From Natrarchaeobius chitinivorans (GTDB taxonomy: Archaea; Halobacteriota; Halobacteria; Halobacteriales; Natrialbaceae): a stretch of 64,000 nucleotides of DNA. The notes below the pieces were generated by a model. That model ran no database searches, was not told where the DNA came from, and saw only the letters and a program-made list of their open reading frames with translations. Made by a program: the position numbers and the translations under genes. The DNA is taken from NCBI RefSeq assembly GCF_003841505.1, contig NZ_REGA01000007.1, positions 62,001 to 126,000 of the forward strand, in the 5' to 3' direction. Shown piece after piece: positions 46,177 to 55,958 of the stretch (positions within the stretch are counted from its first letter, which is position 1; every line of letters starts with the position of its first letter).

Positions 46177-47550
46177 ATGTCCCGCAAGACGACACTCACG
46201 AGCCGAGCCGAAGAGATTTACGCGGAGTCCGATGGGACTCCGTACGCTCCGCACACGGAATCCCAGGTCGACGAGATGCTCTCGGCGATCGGCGCGGATT
46301 CCGTCGAGGAACTGTTCGACATCCCGGAGTCGATCCGGTACGACGGTGAGTTCGACATCGAGTCGGCCTCCGAACAGGAGACGCGACAGCAACTCACCGA
46401 AACGCTGTCGAAAAACGAGACTCCGACCGAGTTCCTCGGCCGGGGGTACTACGCACACTACGTCCCGTCGATCGTCGACCACATCTCACAGCGGTCGGAG
46501 TTCATCACGTCGTACACCCAGTACCAGCCCGAGGTGACACAGGGCTTTCTCCAGGTGCTGTTCGAGTACCAGTCCCTGCTCGCCGAACTGACCGGCCTCG
46601 AGATCGCGAACTGCTCGATGTACGACGCCGCGACGGCCCTCGGCGAGGCTGCGACGCTCGCCGCTCGCCTGCGCCAGACCTCCGGCTCGCGCGTACTGGT
46701 CCCGGACTATCTTCGAGCCGAACGACGCTCCGTCCTCGAGAACTACGTCGACGGTGCCGACATGACCGTCTCCGAGTTCGCGACGGACGACGGCGTGACG
46801 ACGGTCGAAGAGATCGAACGCGCCATCGACGACGACGTCGTGATGGTCCACCTCGAGACCCCCACGCCGGACGGCATCATCGAGGAAAACCTCGCGGAGA
46901 TCGGTTCGCTTCTCGAGGATCGCGATACGCTGTTCTGTCTCGGTTCGGATCCAGTCGCACTCTCGGTGTTGCAGTCGCCGGGAGAGGTCGGAGCCGACAT
47001 CGTCGTCGGCGACGCGAGCGTCCTCGGTCTGCCGGCGGCCTACGGGATGGGGCTCGGCCTGTTCGCCTGTCGAGAGGAGTTCCTTCGGCAGGTCCCGGGG
47101 CGGCTGGTCGGCGTCTCCGAAGATTCGGACGGGACGCGGTCGTACACCCTCACGCTCCAGACGCGCGAACAGCACATCCGTCGCGAACGGGCGACGAGTA
47201 ACATCTGTACGAACCAGGCCTGGGTCGCGCTTCGAACGGCGATTCACGCGGCGTATCTCGGTCCGTCCGGACTCGTCGCCCTCGCCGAGGAGTGTCACCG
47301 ACTGCCCGAACAGCTCGCGACGCGCCTCGACGAGATCGACGGGGTCACCGCGCCGATTCGTGACCGACACCACTTCCGGGAGTTCCAGGCTCGCCTCGAG
47401 CCCGACGCGAGGGACGTCGCCGAGGAGTTGAACGAAAACGGCTTCGCGATCCACGCGCTCGACGCCGACACGATTCAGATCTGCGTGACCGACGCGAACG
47501 CCGATGCGGTGGACGATCTCGTCCGCTCCGTCGAGGAGGTGATGGCCTAA
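46177..47550 (+). CDS. gcvPA: glycine dehydrogenase (decarboxylating) subunit 1
   Basis: 457 residues, the N-terminal half of the split P protein found in archaea and many Gram-positives. Seen: [24 protein letters not shown]-like [10 protein letters not shown], and [14 protein letters not shown]. It forms the P protein with GcvPB. Its stop overlaps the gcvPB start by one base. Confidence 0.95.
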   Translation: MSRKTTLTSRAEEIYAESDGTPYAPHTESQVDEMLSAIGADSVEELFDIPESIRYDGEFDIESASEQETRQQLTETLSKNETPTEFLGRGYYAHYVPSIVDHISQRSEFITSYTQYQPEVTQGFLQVLFEYQSLLAELTGLEIANCSMYDAATALGEAATLAARLRQTSGSRVLVPDYLRAERRSVLENYVDGADMTVSEFATDDGVTTVEEIERAIDDDVVMVHLETPTPDGIIEENLAEIGSLLEDRDTLFCLGSDPVALSVLQSPGEVGADIVVGDASVLGLPAAYGMGLGLFACREEFLRQVPGRLVGVSEDSDGTRSYTLTLQTREQHIRRERATSNICTNQAWVALRTAIHAAYLGPSGLVALAEECHRLPEQLATRLDEIDGVTAPIRDRHHFREFQARLEPDARDVAEELNENGFAIHALDADTIQICVTDANADAVDDLVRSVEEVMA

Positions 47551-48983
47551 TGCAACACCACACCCAGACGATCTGGAACGACAGCGAGAGCGAGGGTAAC
47601 GAGCCGCTTCTCTCGGAGAAGCGACTCGAGACGGTCGAAATCGAAGACACCGGGCTTCCCGACGATCTCACCCGGGACTCCCTCGAGTTGCCGGAGTTGT
47701 CGGAACCCGAGCTGGCGCGTCACTACACTCGCCTCTCCCAGATGAACTACGGCATCGACAGCGGTCCCTACCCGCTCGGATCGTGTACGATGAAGTACAA
47801 CCCCAAGTTCACCGAGGACATCGCCGCGCTCCCGACGGCGTCCGCTCACCCGGACCGAGACGCCGACAGCGTCCAGGGCATCCTCGAGGTGTACCACGAG
47901 CTACAGGGGTATCTCGCGGAGATCGGCGGAATGGACGCGGTGACGCTCCAGCCGCCAGCGGGTGCTGCGGGCGAGTACGCCGGATTGCTCGTGACGAAAG
48001 CCTATCACGAGGAAAACGGGGAAGGCGAGCAACGGACGGACGTGATCATTCCGGCGAGTGCACACGGAACGAACTTCGCGAGCGCCGCCCTGGTGGGATA
48101 CAACGTAATCGAACTCCCCGAGGACGACGACGGACGCGTCGACCTCGACGCGCTTGACGCCGCGGTCGACGACTCGACCGCCGCACTGATGCTGACGAAC
48201 CCGAACACGCTCGGACTGTTCGAACGCGATATCGAGGAGATCGCGTCGCTCATCCACGACGCCGGCGGGCTGTTGTACTACGACGGAGCGAACCTGAACG
48301 CGTTGCTCGGTCGTGGCCGACCCGGCGACATGGGGTTCGACATCATGCACTATAACGTCCACAAGACGTTCGCGACGCCCCATGGCGGCGGCGGTCCCGG
48401 TGCGGGACCGATCGGCGTCTCCGAGGAGCTAGAGCGGTTCCTGCCGGATCCACACGTCCGTGAAAGCGGCGACGGCGATGGGTACGAACTGGCCACGCCC
48501 GAAAAGACGGTCGGGAAGGTCCACGGCGCGAAGGGGAACTGGCTCGTCCTCCTCAAAGCCCACGCCTACATCAGCCGTCTCGGCTACGAAGGGCTCCAGG
48601 ACGCGAGCGCGAAGGCGGTCCTCAACGCGAACTACCTGGCCTCCCAGATCGACCTCGAGATCCCGTTCGAACCGTTCCACCACGAGTTCGTCGCAAGCGG
48701 CGGGGAGCAAGACGCCGCCGACTTCGCGAAGCGAATGCTCGATTACGGCGTCCACCCGCCGACGACGAAGTGGCCGGGAATCGTCTCGGAGGCGCTGATG
48801 ACCGAGCCCACCGAAGCCGAGAGCAAGACCACGCTCGATCAACTGGCGGAGGCGTTCAACGCCGTCACGGGCGAGGACGACGACGCCCTCGAGCAGGCAC
48901 CCGACCAGACCTCCGTGAAGCGAATCGACCAGACCATCGCCGCGCGGGACCCGATTCTGTCGTGGCACGGGCTGGACGACTAA
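47550..48983 (+). CDS. gcvPB: glycine dehydrogenase (decarboxylating) subunit 2
   Basis: 477 residues, the PLP-bearing half of the split P protein. PLP lysine K272 in HYNVHKTFATPHGGGGPG; YPLGSCTMKYNP near 74-85 and PASAHGTNFASA near 168-179 are also typical. It decarboxylates glycine and loads the H protein. Followed by lpd after a 25-bp gap. Confidence 0.95.
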   Translation: MQHHTQTIWNDSESEGNEPLLSEKRLETVEIEDTGLPDDLTRDSLELPELSEPELARHYTRLSQMNYGIDSGPYPLGSCTMKYNPKFTEDIAALPTASAHPDRDADSVQGILEVYHELQGYLAEIGGMDAVTLQPPAGAAGEYAGLLVTKAYHEENGEGEQRTDVIIPASAHGTNFASAALVGYNVIELPEDDDGRVDLDALDAAVDDSTAALMLTNPNTLGLFERDIEEIASLIHDAGGLLYYDGANLNALLGRGRPGDMGFDIMHYNVHKTFATPHGGGGPGAGPIGVSEELERFLPDPHVRESGDGDGYELATPEKTVGKVHGAKGNWLVLLKAHAYISRLGYEGLQDASAKAVLNANYLASQIDLEIPFEPFHHEFVASGGEQDAADFAKRMLDYGVHPPTTKWPGIVSEALMTEPTEAESKTTLDQLAEAFNAVTGEDDDALEQAPDQTSVKRIDQTIAARDPILSWHGLDD

Positions 48984-49008
48984 CACCATCGGAACTATTG
49001 TTTACATC

Positions 49009-50439
49009 ATGACTGAACACGACTACGACGAGGAGAGCGAGACAGAACTAGCGATTATCGGTGCCGGACCGGCGGGGTACGTCGCGGCGATTCGCGCCGG
49101 CCAACTCGGGATGGACGTGACGCTGGTCGAGCGCGACGGGTTCGGCGGAACCTGTCTCAATCACGGCTGCATTCCGTCGAAGGCGCTCATCCACGCCGCC
49201 GACGTCGCGGAGTCTGCCAGGACGGCAGACGACATCGGAATTTACACCGACGTCGACGTGAACTTCGACGAAATCCAGCGCTGGAAGGACCGGATCGTCC
49301 GTCGCCTGACCAAAGGCGTCGAGAAGCTCTGTACGTCGAACGGAGTGAATCTGCTCGAGGGCGAGGCGACGTTCGCCGGGTCGGACGCGGTCGTCGTGCG
49401 GAATCGAGACGGAGACCGAACGCGGGTCTCCTTCGACGACGCGATCGTCGCGACGGGCAGCAGGCCGATCGAGATCCCCGGCCTCGAGTACGACGGCGAG
49501 TCGATACTCGATTCGAAAGCGGTGCTCGGAATGGAGGAGTTGCCGGAAGACCTCGTCGTGATCGGCGCGGGGTACATCGGCATGGAGCTCTCGATGGCGC
49601 TCGCGAAACTCGGCGTCAGCGTGACGGTCGTCGAAGAGTTAGACGGCATCCTGCCGACGTACGACGACGACCTCGTCAGGCCCGTCGAATCGCAGGCCGC
49701 CGAACTCGGCATCGAATTCGAGTTCGGCAAACGCGCGGTCGACGGGACCATCGACGACGACGGCTCCGTCACCCTGCAGTTGAGTGCGCCCGACGAACCC
49801 GCGGCGGAACCCGAGTCGGTAACCAGCGAGAAGGTCCTGGTCGCCGTCGGTCGGGAGCCGGTCACCGACTCACTGGAACTCGAGAACGCGGGCGTTAGCG
49901 TCGACTCGAGGGGGTTCATCGAGACGACCGACGGGTTCCGGACGGAACAGGAGAACGTGTACGCGGTCGGGGACGTCGCCGGCGAACCGCTGTTGGCACA
50001 CGCGGGCAGCGAAGAAGGAAAACTCGTCGCGGAATCGATCGCCGGATCGGAACCGGTCCAGTCGATAGAGACGATCCCTGCGGCCGTGTTCACGGATCCC
50101 GAGATCGCGACGGTCGGGCTGTCCGAATCGGAGGCGGCAGACCGAGGGTACGATCCAGTCGTCGGTTCGTACTCGTTCCGGGTAAACGGGCGAGCGCTCA
50201 CCGCGGACAGCGCCAACGGGGCGATAACGATCGTCGCCGACGAATCGACCGGTCGAATTCTCGGCGGCCAGATCGTCGGCGACACCGCCTCCGAACTCAT
50301 CGCGGAGGTCGGACTCGCCGTCGCCAACGAACTCACCGTCGCCGACCTCGTCAACACGGTCCACTCTCATCCCACGCTCTCCGAAGGCATCGTGGAAGCC
50401 GCACTCGACACGGAGGGTGCCGGCATTCACATGCTCTGA
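49009..50439 (+). CDS. lpdA: dihydrolipoamide dehydrogenase (E3 / L protein)
   Basis: 476 residues. FAD motif GAGPAG at 18-23, redox disulfide C49/C54 in GTCLNHGC, NAD-binding GAGYIGME, and the C-terminal His-Glu pair H454/E459 in HPTLSE. It reoxidises dihydrolipoyl groups of GcvH and probably also of the E2-OsmC fusion, as this is the only E3 gene in the window. Its stop codon is followed by TACGG, giving the 8-mer TGATACGG that begins the hairpin elements, but no full element follows. Confidence 0.95.
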   Translation: MTEHDYDEESETELAIIGAGPAGYVAAIRAGQLGMDVTLVERDGFGGTCLNHGCIPSKALIHAADVAESARTADDIGIYTDVDVNFDEIQRWKDRIVRRLTKGVEKLCTSNGVNLLEGEATFAGSDAVVVRNRDGDRTRVSFDDAIVATGSRPIEIPGLEYDGESILDSKAVLGMEELPEDLVVIGAGYIGMELSMALAKLGVSVTVVEELDGILPTYDDDLVRPVESQAAELGIEFEFGKRAVDGTIDDDGSVTLQLSAPDEPAAEPESVTSEKVLVAVGREPVTDSLELENAGVSVDSRGFIETTDGFRTEQENVYAVGDVAGEPLLAHAGSEEGKLVAESIAGSEPVQSIETIPAAVFTDPEIATVGLSESEAADRGYDPVVGSYSFRVNGRALTADSANGAITIVADESTGRILGGQIVGDTASELIAEVGLAVANELTVADLVNTVHSHPTLSEGIVEAALDTEGAGIHML

Positions 50440-50670
50440 TACGGAACGGACGGTGACGGCGAATTCTGACGAAAGGTAGCACTCGAGTCGCCGGGGATCG
50501 AGACGACGAATCGACTCGAGCGAAACTGGGACCGTTTTCAGCCGGAGCGGATGCGTCCGCGCCCTGGTATTCGGGCAACGATGGGGACTGCGAACGTGTT
50601 TAAAAATTGTTTGGTTGAAACACCCTCTCTGCGGCTGAGTCCCAACGCTCGTGTAATATCTCAACAATAT

Positions 50671-50679
50671 CCTTAAGTA
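50671..50679 (+). promoter_or_regulatory. TATA-like box of the winged-helix gene
   Basis: CCTTAAGTA centred 27 bases before the ATG at 50702. Confidence 0.4.
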
Positions 50680-50701
50680 CGTTCAGGAAAGACCATGTAC
50701 T

Positions 50702-51127
50702 ATGACGGACGTTCGGTTCGAAAACGGAAAACGGGTCATTCAGCGGTGGGATACGGTGTTCAGTGCAGTGGCGGCCGAACCGCGACGACAACTCCTCGTC
50801 TCGCTGCTCGACGCCTCGCCGGACGGGACGGTGCCCCTGCCGGAGAGTGCAATAAATCCGAACGTCCCCGCGAATCCGGGAACGCTCGAGCAGGAGTTGT
50901 ACCACGAACACCTCCCGATACTGGCTGATTCGGGGTTCATCGAGTGGACCGTCGACCCGCTCGTGGCCGCGCGCGGTCCGCGCTTCGAGGAGGTCGCGAT
51001 CGTGTTCGACGCGTTACACGGTGTTGCAGGCGAGATTCCGGATTCACTGGTAGTTGGCTGTCAACGCCTCGAGCGTGAACGACAGCTGTCGGGCGACACG
51101 GGGAGCGATTCCCGCGGACGTTTTTAG
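50702..51127 (+). CDS. haloarchaeal winged-helix (ArsR/DUF7344-like) protein
   Basis: 141 residues. Pattern: VFSAVAAEPRRQLLVSLLDA helix pair, then ELYHEHLPILADSGFIEW, the typical recognition helix and wing of small haloarchaeal winged-helix proteins. The C-terminal third lacks a known domain. No ligand-binding or membrane part is seen. As the only regulator-like gene inside the glycine-cleavage/RidA neighbourhood it may control it, but nothing in the sequence shows this directly. Confidence 0.65.
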   Translation: MTDVRFENGKRVIQRWDTVFSAVAAEPRRQLLVSLLDASPDGTVPLPESAINPNVPANPGTLEQELYHEHLPILADSGFIEWTVDPLVAARGPRFEEVAIVFDALHGVAGEIPDSLVVGCQRLERERQLSGDTGSDSRGRF

Positions 51128-51250
51128 TTCAGCCCGACGGAAGTGATCCCCAGAGAGCGGGCCGCTGGCTGGCGTCGCCGGGTACCGTAGAGAATCGCGA
51201 GCAGATCAACGGAGCGTCGAAATCGTGACCGGGGTGGGACCTCGTTCGGA

Positions 51251-51631
51251 TCAGTCGTGGCTCGCGATCGCTTCGATTTCGATACCCACGCCCTTCGGGA
51301 GGTTGGCGACTTCGAACGCGCTTCGTGCCGGTGGTTCGTCGTCGAAGAACTCCGCGTACACCTCGTTCATCGCGTCGAACTCCTCGATGTCGTCCATCAG
51401 GACGGTAACCTTGAGAACGTCGTCCGCCGACAGCCCCTCCGCTTCCAGGACGCCGAATACGTTCTCGAGTGACTGGCGAGTCTGTTCTTCGATCGGGGCG
51501 TCGTCGAGTAACTCGCCGTCGGGCGTAAGCGGAATCTGTCCCGCCGTAAAGACCAGCGATCCATCGGTTTTTCCCTGACTGTACGCACCAACGGCCGCCG
51601 GCGCGTCGTCCGTCGAAATTGGATTGGACAT
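51251..51631 (-). CDS. ridA: RidA-family enamine/imine deaminase
   Basis: 126 residues, the normal RidA length. Key residues R103 (PARSAFEV) and E120 (IEIEAIA) are present, as expected for the active RidA subfamily. It hydrolyses 2-aminoacrylate/2-aminocrotonate made by PLP-dependent dehydratases, protecting PLP enzymes. The threonine dehydratase and the PLP-dependent glycine decarboxylase are close by, so both source and target are present. Divergent from the LLM gene. Confidence 0.92.
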   Translation of the reverse strand: MSNPISTDDAPAAVGAYSQGKTDGSLVFTAGQIPLTPDGELLDDAPIEEQTRQSLENVFGVLEAEGLSADDVLKVTVLMDDIEEFDAMNEVYAEFFDDEPPARSAFEVANLPKGVGIEIEAIASHD

Positions 51632-51759
51632 CGATCCGAGATCCGACTGGCGGACAGATAGTATTTTTGGTAAACCGGTTCCACGCGGGTCGACCGCCGT
51701 CGGTGCCGCCGGTCGGTCACGAACAGTTAAGGAGACGGCACGATTACTGTCGAACAGTC

Positions 51760-52797
51760 ATGGGTAGCCACGATAGCGACTCGTCGGTCACGTTTACCGC
51801 CGGGCTCCCGAACGAAATCGAGCCCGAACCGTTCCTCGAGACCGTTCGTCTCGTCGACAGCGAACTCGCCTACGACAACCTGCTCGTCGGCGACGAGCGG
51901 CTGTATCACAACACGTACACCTATCTCGCACTCGCTGCCGCAAACACGGAACGCGTCGGTCTCGGGACGGGCGTTACGAACCCCTACACTCGCCACCCCG
52001 CCCTTACCGCGTCTGCGATCGCGACGGTCGACGAACTCTCCGACGGCCGGGCGATGCTCGGACTCGGGGCAGGCTCGCCGATCGTCCTCGATCCGCTCGG
52101 CTACGACCAGAGCGATCCCATCGGAACGGTCAGAGACGCCGTAAAGATCATCTCGAATACCCTGGACGGCGAAGAAGCCTCGATCTCGCGACCGGAGTTC
52201 GCCCTCGAGGACACCGGAATCGACGTCGAACCCGTTTCCGACGTCCCGGTGTACGTCGCCGGTCGGGGTCCGGCGATACTTGGCCTGGGCGGCTTCCGAG
52301 GCGACGGCGTCATCGCCGGGGCGGGGCTGGCCTCCGTCGCCGGCATGGAGTACGCGTACGAACACATCGAGAAGGGGGCCTCGAAAGCCGACCGAGAGGT
52401 CGACGACCTCGACGTCGTCTGCTGGGCGTTTCTTTCGGTCGCCGAGGACCGCGAGACCGCCATCGACGGCGTCAACCCGCTGGTGGCCCGGATCGTCAAC
52501 AAAGCGCCGCTGAAAGCGCTCACGGCGATCGGCATCGACGAAGCGGACGCCCGTCGCGTCAAGGAACTCGAGGCACCACACGAGCTGTTACCGGCCGAGA
52601 TTCGCGAGTACGTCCCCGCCGCCGTCACCGAACAGTTCTCGATCGCCGGAACGCCCGAAGAGTGTCGTGACCACGTCGATCGGCTGCGCGAGATCGGGGT
52701 CGACCACGTCGGGTTGCTCGCGTTCGAAAACGACGTCCACAGCTACGGACAGAACCTCGAGATGTTCTCCGAGGAAGTCATCGATCGTCTCGAGTGA
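51760..52797 (+). CDS. LLM-class (F420-dependent) oxidoreductase, Mer-like
   Basis: 345 residues from the ATG at 51760; a longer frame to 51619 overlaps ridA and is unlikely. Bacterial-luciferase-like TIM barrel with GVTNPYTRHPALTASA, DELSDGRAMLGLG and VYVAGRGP, patterns of the methylenetetrahydromethanopterin-reductase group. It likely uses F420 or a flavin. Near a glycine cleavage operon, reduction of a methylene-folate is an attractive role, but other substrates are possible. The stop is TGA within TGATACGG, just ahead of hairpin copy G. Confidence 0.82.
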   Translation: MGSHDSDSSVTFTAGLPNEIEPEPFLETVRLVDSELAYDNLLVGDERLYHNTYTYLALAAANTERVGLGTGVTNPYTRHPALTASAIATVDELSDGRAMLGLGAGSPIVLDPLGYDQSDPIGTVRDAVKIISNTLDGEEASISRPEFALEDTGIDVEPVSDVPVYVAGRGPAILGLGGFRGDGVIAGAGLASVAGMEYAYEHIEKGASKADREVDDLDVVCWAFLSVAEDRETAIDGVNPLVARIVNKAPLKALTAIGIDEADARRVKELEAPHELLPAEIREYVPAAVTEQFSIAGTPEECRDHVDRLREIGVDHVGLLAFENDVHSYGQNLEMFSEEVIDRLE

Positions 52798-52828
52798 TAC
52801 GGTCTGGTCGATGATACGCCTGGTAGAT

Positions 52829-52911
52829 GTTACGGCCTGATGTGACTGATTGCCGGTCGATCGTCAGCCGGTCTGCAATCGGCTGGCAAAGACCCACAAC
52901 AGACTGTATGA
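52829..52911 (+). repeat. dispersed hairpin element, copy G
   Basis: 83-bp diverged copy with arms GTTACGGCCTGATGTGACTG and CAACAGACTGTATGA. Two additional left-end fragments (TGATACGGTCTGG at 52795 and TGATACGCCTGG at 52813) lie before it, the first forming the stop codon of the LLM gene. The remainder of the spacer to 53083 shows nothing. Confidence 0.6.
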
Positions 52912-53083
52912 GACGGTCAGATCTACCCGTTCACAGGACACTCGCGATCCGTTCGTGGATGGGACAGAAATAGCATACACAGCCGGAAGTCGACCGAAAA
53001 GAGCGTCCCACACCCGTCCGAGCCGCCGTCCCAAAAGCAAGCCAGGACCACGATTTTCGATATCCGTCCCGCCGCGTCCGGAA

Positions 53084-54628
53084 TCAGTAGTGTCGGTCCT
53101 CCCAGTCCGTGTTACGCTCGAACGCATCGGCCACGCTGATGACCGTCTCCTCCTCGAAGTGGCGACCGACGAGCATCAACCCGATCGGCAGCCCGTCGGA
53201 TTTCCCGCACGGAACCGAGATCGCCGGGTGGCCGGTCATGTCGAACGGCATCGTGTTTCGCGTCCGGCCTTTCTTGCCCTGTGCCCGGTTGACCGCCTCG
53301 ATCCGGGTCAAATCCTCCTCGAGTTCGAACGCGGTCATCGGCGTCGTCGGCATCGCGAGGACGTCGAACTCGGAGAACTCCTCGTCGTAGGCCGCCGTCA
53401 GGTCCTCTCGGAGGTTCTGGGCTTTTCCGTGATAGCGACCGTAGTACTTGTCCTTGAGGTACTTCCCGAGGATGCACTTGAGTTTGACAGTCGGCGCGAA
53501 CTCGTCGGCCTGAGACCGGCGGGACTTGCCGAACGCTTCGGCGAGGTCGGTGTCGTAATGACCGTCGACGAAGTACCCCGTGCCGTCCGCGTCCCAGACC
53601 GCCGCCGCTTCCTCGTTTTCGACCGCGAGCCAGACGAAAAAGCCGTCGACGTGCCACGGAATAGAGACCTCCTCGGCCTCGGCACCGAGTTCCTCGAGCT
53701 GGTCGACGGCAGCACGGACGCCGTCGTTGACGCCTTCCTCGCCGCCGTCGAACCCGAACCCTTCGGAGACGACCCCGATCCGACACCCTTCGATGTCGGT
53801 CTCGAGCGCCTCGAGGTAGTCACCGGTCTCGACGACCCCCTGGCGGGGATCTCGTGGGTCTTTGCCGGCGATCACGTCGAGAACGCGAGTGGCGTCTTCG
53901 ACCGACGTCGCCATCGGCCCGATGTGATCGAACGAGTGCCCGAGCGGGGCGGCCCCCCGGAACGGGACGAGTCCGTGCGTCGGCTTGAACCCGACGCAGC
54001 CGCTCCACGCGGCGGGCGTGCGTAGCGATCCAGCCTGGTCGGTGCCGATCGCGACGTCGACCTGACCGGTGACGACGGCGACCGCGGATCCGCCCGAAGA
54101 GCCGCCGGCCAGATAGTCGTCGTCGAAGGGGTTGAGGATCGGCCCAAACGCCGACATCTCGCCGCTTCCCGACACCGCCATCTCGTCCATGTTCGTCTTC
54201 GCGGTAATCTGTGCACCCGCCTCGAGCAGGCGGTCGACGACCGGCGCGTCGTACTTCGGGTGATGGCCCGCCATCACCTTCGAGGCACACGTCATCTCGA
54301 CGCCGGCGACGGAGATGTTGTCCTTGATCCCGACCTCGTAGCCGGAGAGGGGGCCGTTCGCGTCGGTTTCGACGTCGCAGTACGTGACGATCGCGTTCAG
54401 CGGATCCTCGTCGCTAGTGGCTCTGTACCCAGGATCCCGGCGAGCCTCCCGCTGTGAACCCGTCCGGTCGGAGAGTTCGTCGATCCGCGAACAAAAGCCC
54501 ATCTTGGCCTCGATGAGTTCCATGAAGTCGTCGACCTCGTCCTCGCTCAGGTCGAAGTAGTACGACTCGGCGATGTCGACGAGTTCGTCGCGAGACGGCG
54601 GTCTGACAACTGGTGGCAAATGTGTCAT
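53084..54628 (-). CDS. amidase-signature family amidase (paralogue 2)
   Basis: 514 residues, same layout as the amidase at 3822: N-terminal helical domain, then K102, S177 and S201 at identical residue numbers. Long matching stretches (YLAGGSSGGSA, TNTMPF/TRNTMPF DMTGHPA) indicate a duplication. It releases ammonia from a carboxamide. Divergent from the ABC transporter that begins at 54907; a functional link to the imported solute is possible. No GatB/C nearby. Confidence 0.88.
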   Translation of the reverse strand: MTHLPPVVRPPSRDELVDIAESYYFDLSEDEVDDFMELIEAKMGFCSRIDELSDRTGSQREARRDPGYRATSDEDPLNAIVTYCDVETDANGPLSGYEVGIKDNISVAGVEMTCASKVMAGHHPKYDAPVVDRLLEAGAQITAKTNMDEMAVSGSGEMSAFGPILNPFDDDYLAGGSSGGSAVAVVTGQVDVAIGTDQAGSLRTPAAWSGCVGFKPTHGLVPFRGAAPLGHSFDHIGPMATSVEDATRVLDVIAGKDPRDPRQGVVETGDYLEALETDIEGCRIGVVSEGFGFDGGEEGVNDGVRAAVDQLEELGAEAEEVSIPWHVDGFFVWLAVENEEAAAVWDADGTGYFVDGHYDTDLAEAFGKSRRSQADEFAPTVKLKCILGKYLKDKYYGRYHGKAQNLREDLTAAYDEEFSEFDVLAMPTTPMTAFELEEDLTRIEAVNRAQGKKGRTRNTMPFDMTGHPAISVPCGKSDGLPIGLMLVGRHFEEETVISVADAFERNTDWEDRHY

Positions 54629-54906
54629 ACAGGAGGTGTTCGGATCGAGCTATTAAATCTTCCGCTACCGACTCGAGTGGCGGATAAAAACGGGAACGAG
54701 TCCACACCGCTGTGGCGACCATTGACTCCGATTGGTTCATCGCAGCCGCCGGAACCGCATCACCAGTCGGCTTTCAGACGGGCGGTAAAGGGCGATTGGC
54801 AATACGACCGGTCAGTCAACAGATAGTAAACAACACGATTATTTCGAATTATTGCTGTTCGACTATATCCAGAACATTGAAATGTAGCTTCGTGGTTGGA
54901 CGTGCC

Positions 54907-55953
54907 ATGGTGTCACATAACACCAACCGATTCGGAGGGATAACCCGACGGAAAGCACTACAAAGCGGAGCCGTTGTGATCGGTGGCGGAGTTGCAGGGT
55001 GTCTCACGAGCGACGACGAAAACGGGGAAAACGGGTCACACGAAGTTCACGTATTGGGGCCCGAAGGCGGAATGACTATCCCCGTTTTTCTCTACGGCCA
55101 GGAGAACAACGTTTGGCTCGATCGGGGCATCGACTTTAGTTTCGAGGTGACCGGTTACGGGCAGTTTATTCGCTGTTTCTCCGGCGACCAGTGTACCGGG
55201 GCTGGCGTTGCGACGACGTTCGATTTCCCACAAGACGTCGCAGATGGAGTTCCTGTGCAGATCTTCTCCCCAAGTATGACGGAGATAAATCATGCCTTCG
55301 TTCGAGCCGACTCCGACATCGAGGGACCCGCCGACCTCGAGGGACGGGTGATGGGAGCCGATCAGCTTTCCTCCGGGACGACCCAATCGTTCCGAGCCTA
55401 CTGGATAGAAGAGCACGGGTTCGACTTGATGGAGGACACCGACGAAATCGTAGACGCCTCGTCGGCGTCGCTGTACGACATGCTGGTCGAAGACGAAGAG
55501 ATCGATGCCGCAATCATGTTCACAGGCTTTACGATCGACGCGTTAGCCGACGACCGATTCAGATCGATCTCGTATCTGGCCGACGAATGGACGGATCAAA
55601 CCGGGTATCCACCACAGGTGACGATGCACGGTGCGTTCGAGAACTTCGTGACGTCCAGTCCAGACGCGGTGCTCTCTTTCTGGGAGGGATGGGTCGAAGC
55701 GGTCGAACTATTCGAGAGCAACTTCGAGGACGCGATCGCACAGTACGGCGTTCTCGCTGGACTGGATCTCGAGGACGATGCGGAGATGGCAGAGGTCGAA
55801 CGATTGGTCGAAGAGGCACCGCTCTTTCCGACCGATTGGGGAGAGGGGTGGATCGACTCGCACGTCGAATTTTACGACATGCTCGAGCGAAACGATGCCA
55901 TCGATAGCGCGCCCGGTCGCGACTCGTTCTTGTTACACGACGAATTGGAGTGA
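54907..55953 (+). CDS. ABC transporter substrate-binding lipoprotein, taurine/nitrate (NMT1/SsuA-like) type
   Basis: 348 residues from the ATG at 54907; the frame extends upstream to 54712, but the extension precedes the export signal. Twin-arginine lipoprotein signal: R14-R15 in TRRKALQ, hydrophobic stretch, lipobox VAGC with C32. A mature two-lobe binding fold follows. Relatives bind sulfonates, nitrate, thiamine-pyrimidine precursors or aromatic acids. First gene of a five-frame operon with two permeases and an ATPase. Confidence 0.87.
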   Translation: MVSHNTNRFGGITRRKALQSGAVVIGGGVAGCLTSDDENGENGSHEVHVLGPEGGMTIPVFLYGQENNVWLDRGIDFSFEVTGYGQFIRCFSGDQCTGAGVATTFDFPQDVADGVPVQIFSPSMTEINHAFVRADSDIEGPADLEGRVMGADQLSSGTTQSFRAYWIEEHGFDLMEDTDEIVDASSASLYDMLVEDEEIDAAIMFTGFTIDALADDRFRSISYLADEWTDQTGYPPQVTMHGAFENFVTSSPDAVLSFWEGWVEAVELFESNFEDAIAQYGVLAGLDLEDDAEMAEVERLVEEAPLFPTDWGEGWIDSHVEFYDMLERNDAIDSAPGRDSFLLHDELE

Positions 55954-55958
55954 TCGTC

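Noticed and set aside
50437-50520. TGATACGG at the lpd stop as an eighth hairpin element
   Set aside because: Only the left 8-mer is present; no matching right end or inner stem within about 90 bases. Kept only as context for the stop-codon observation.
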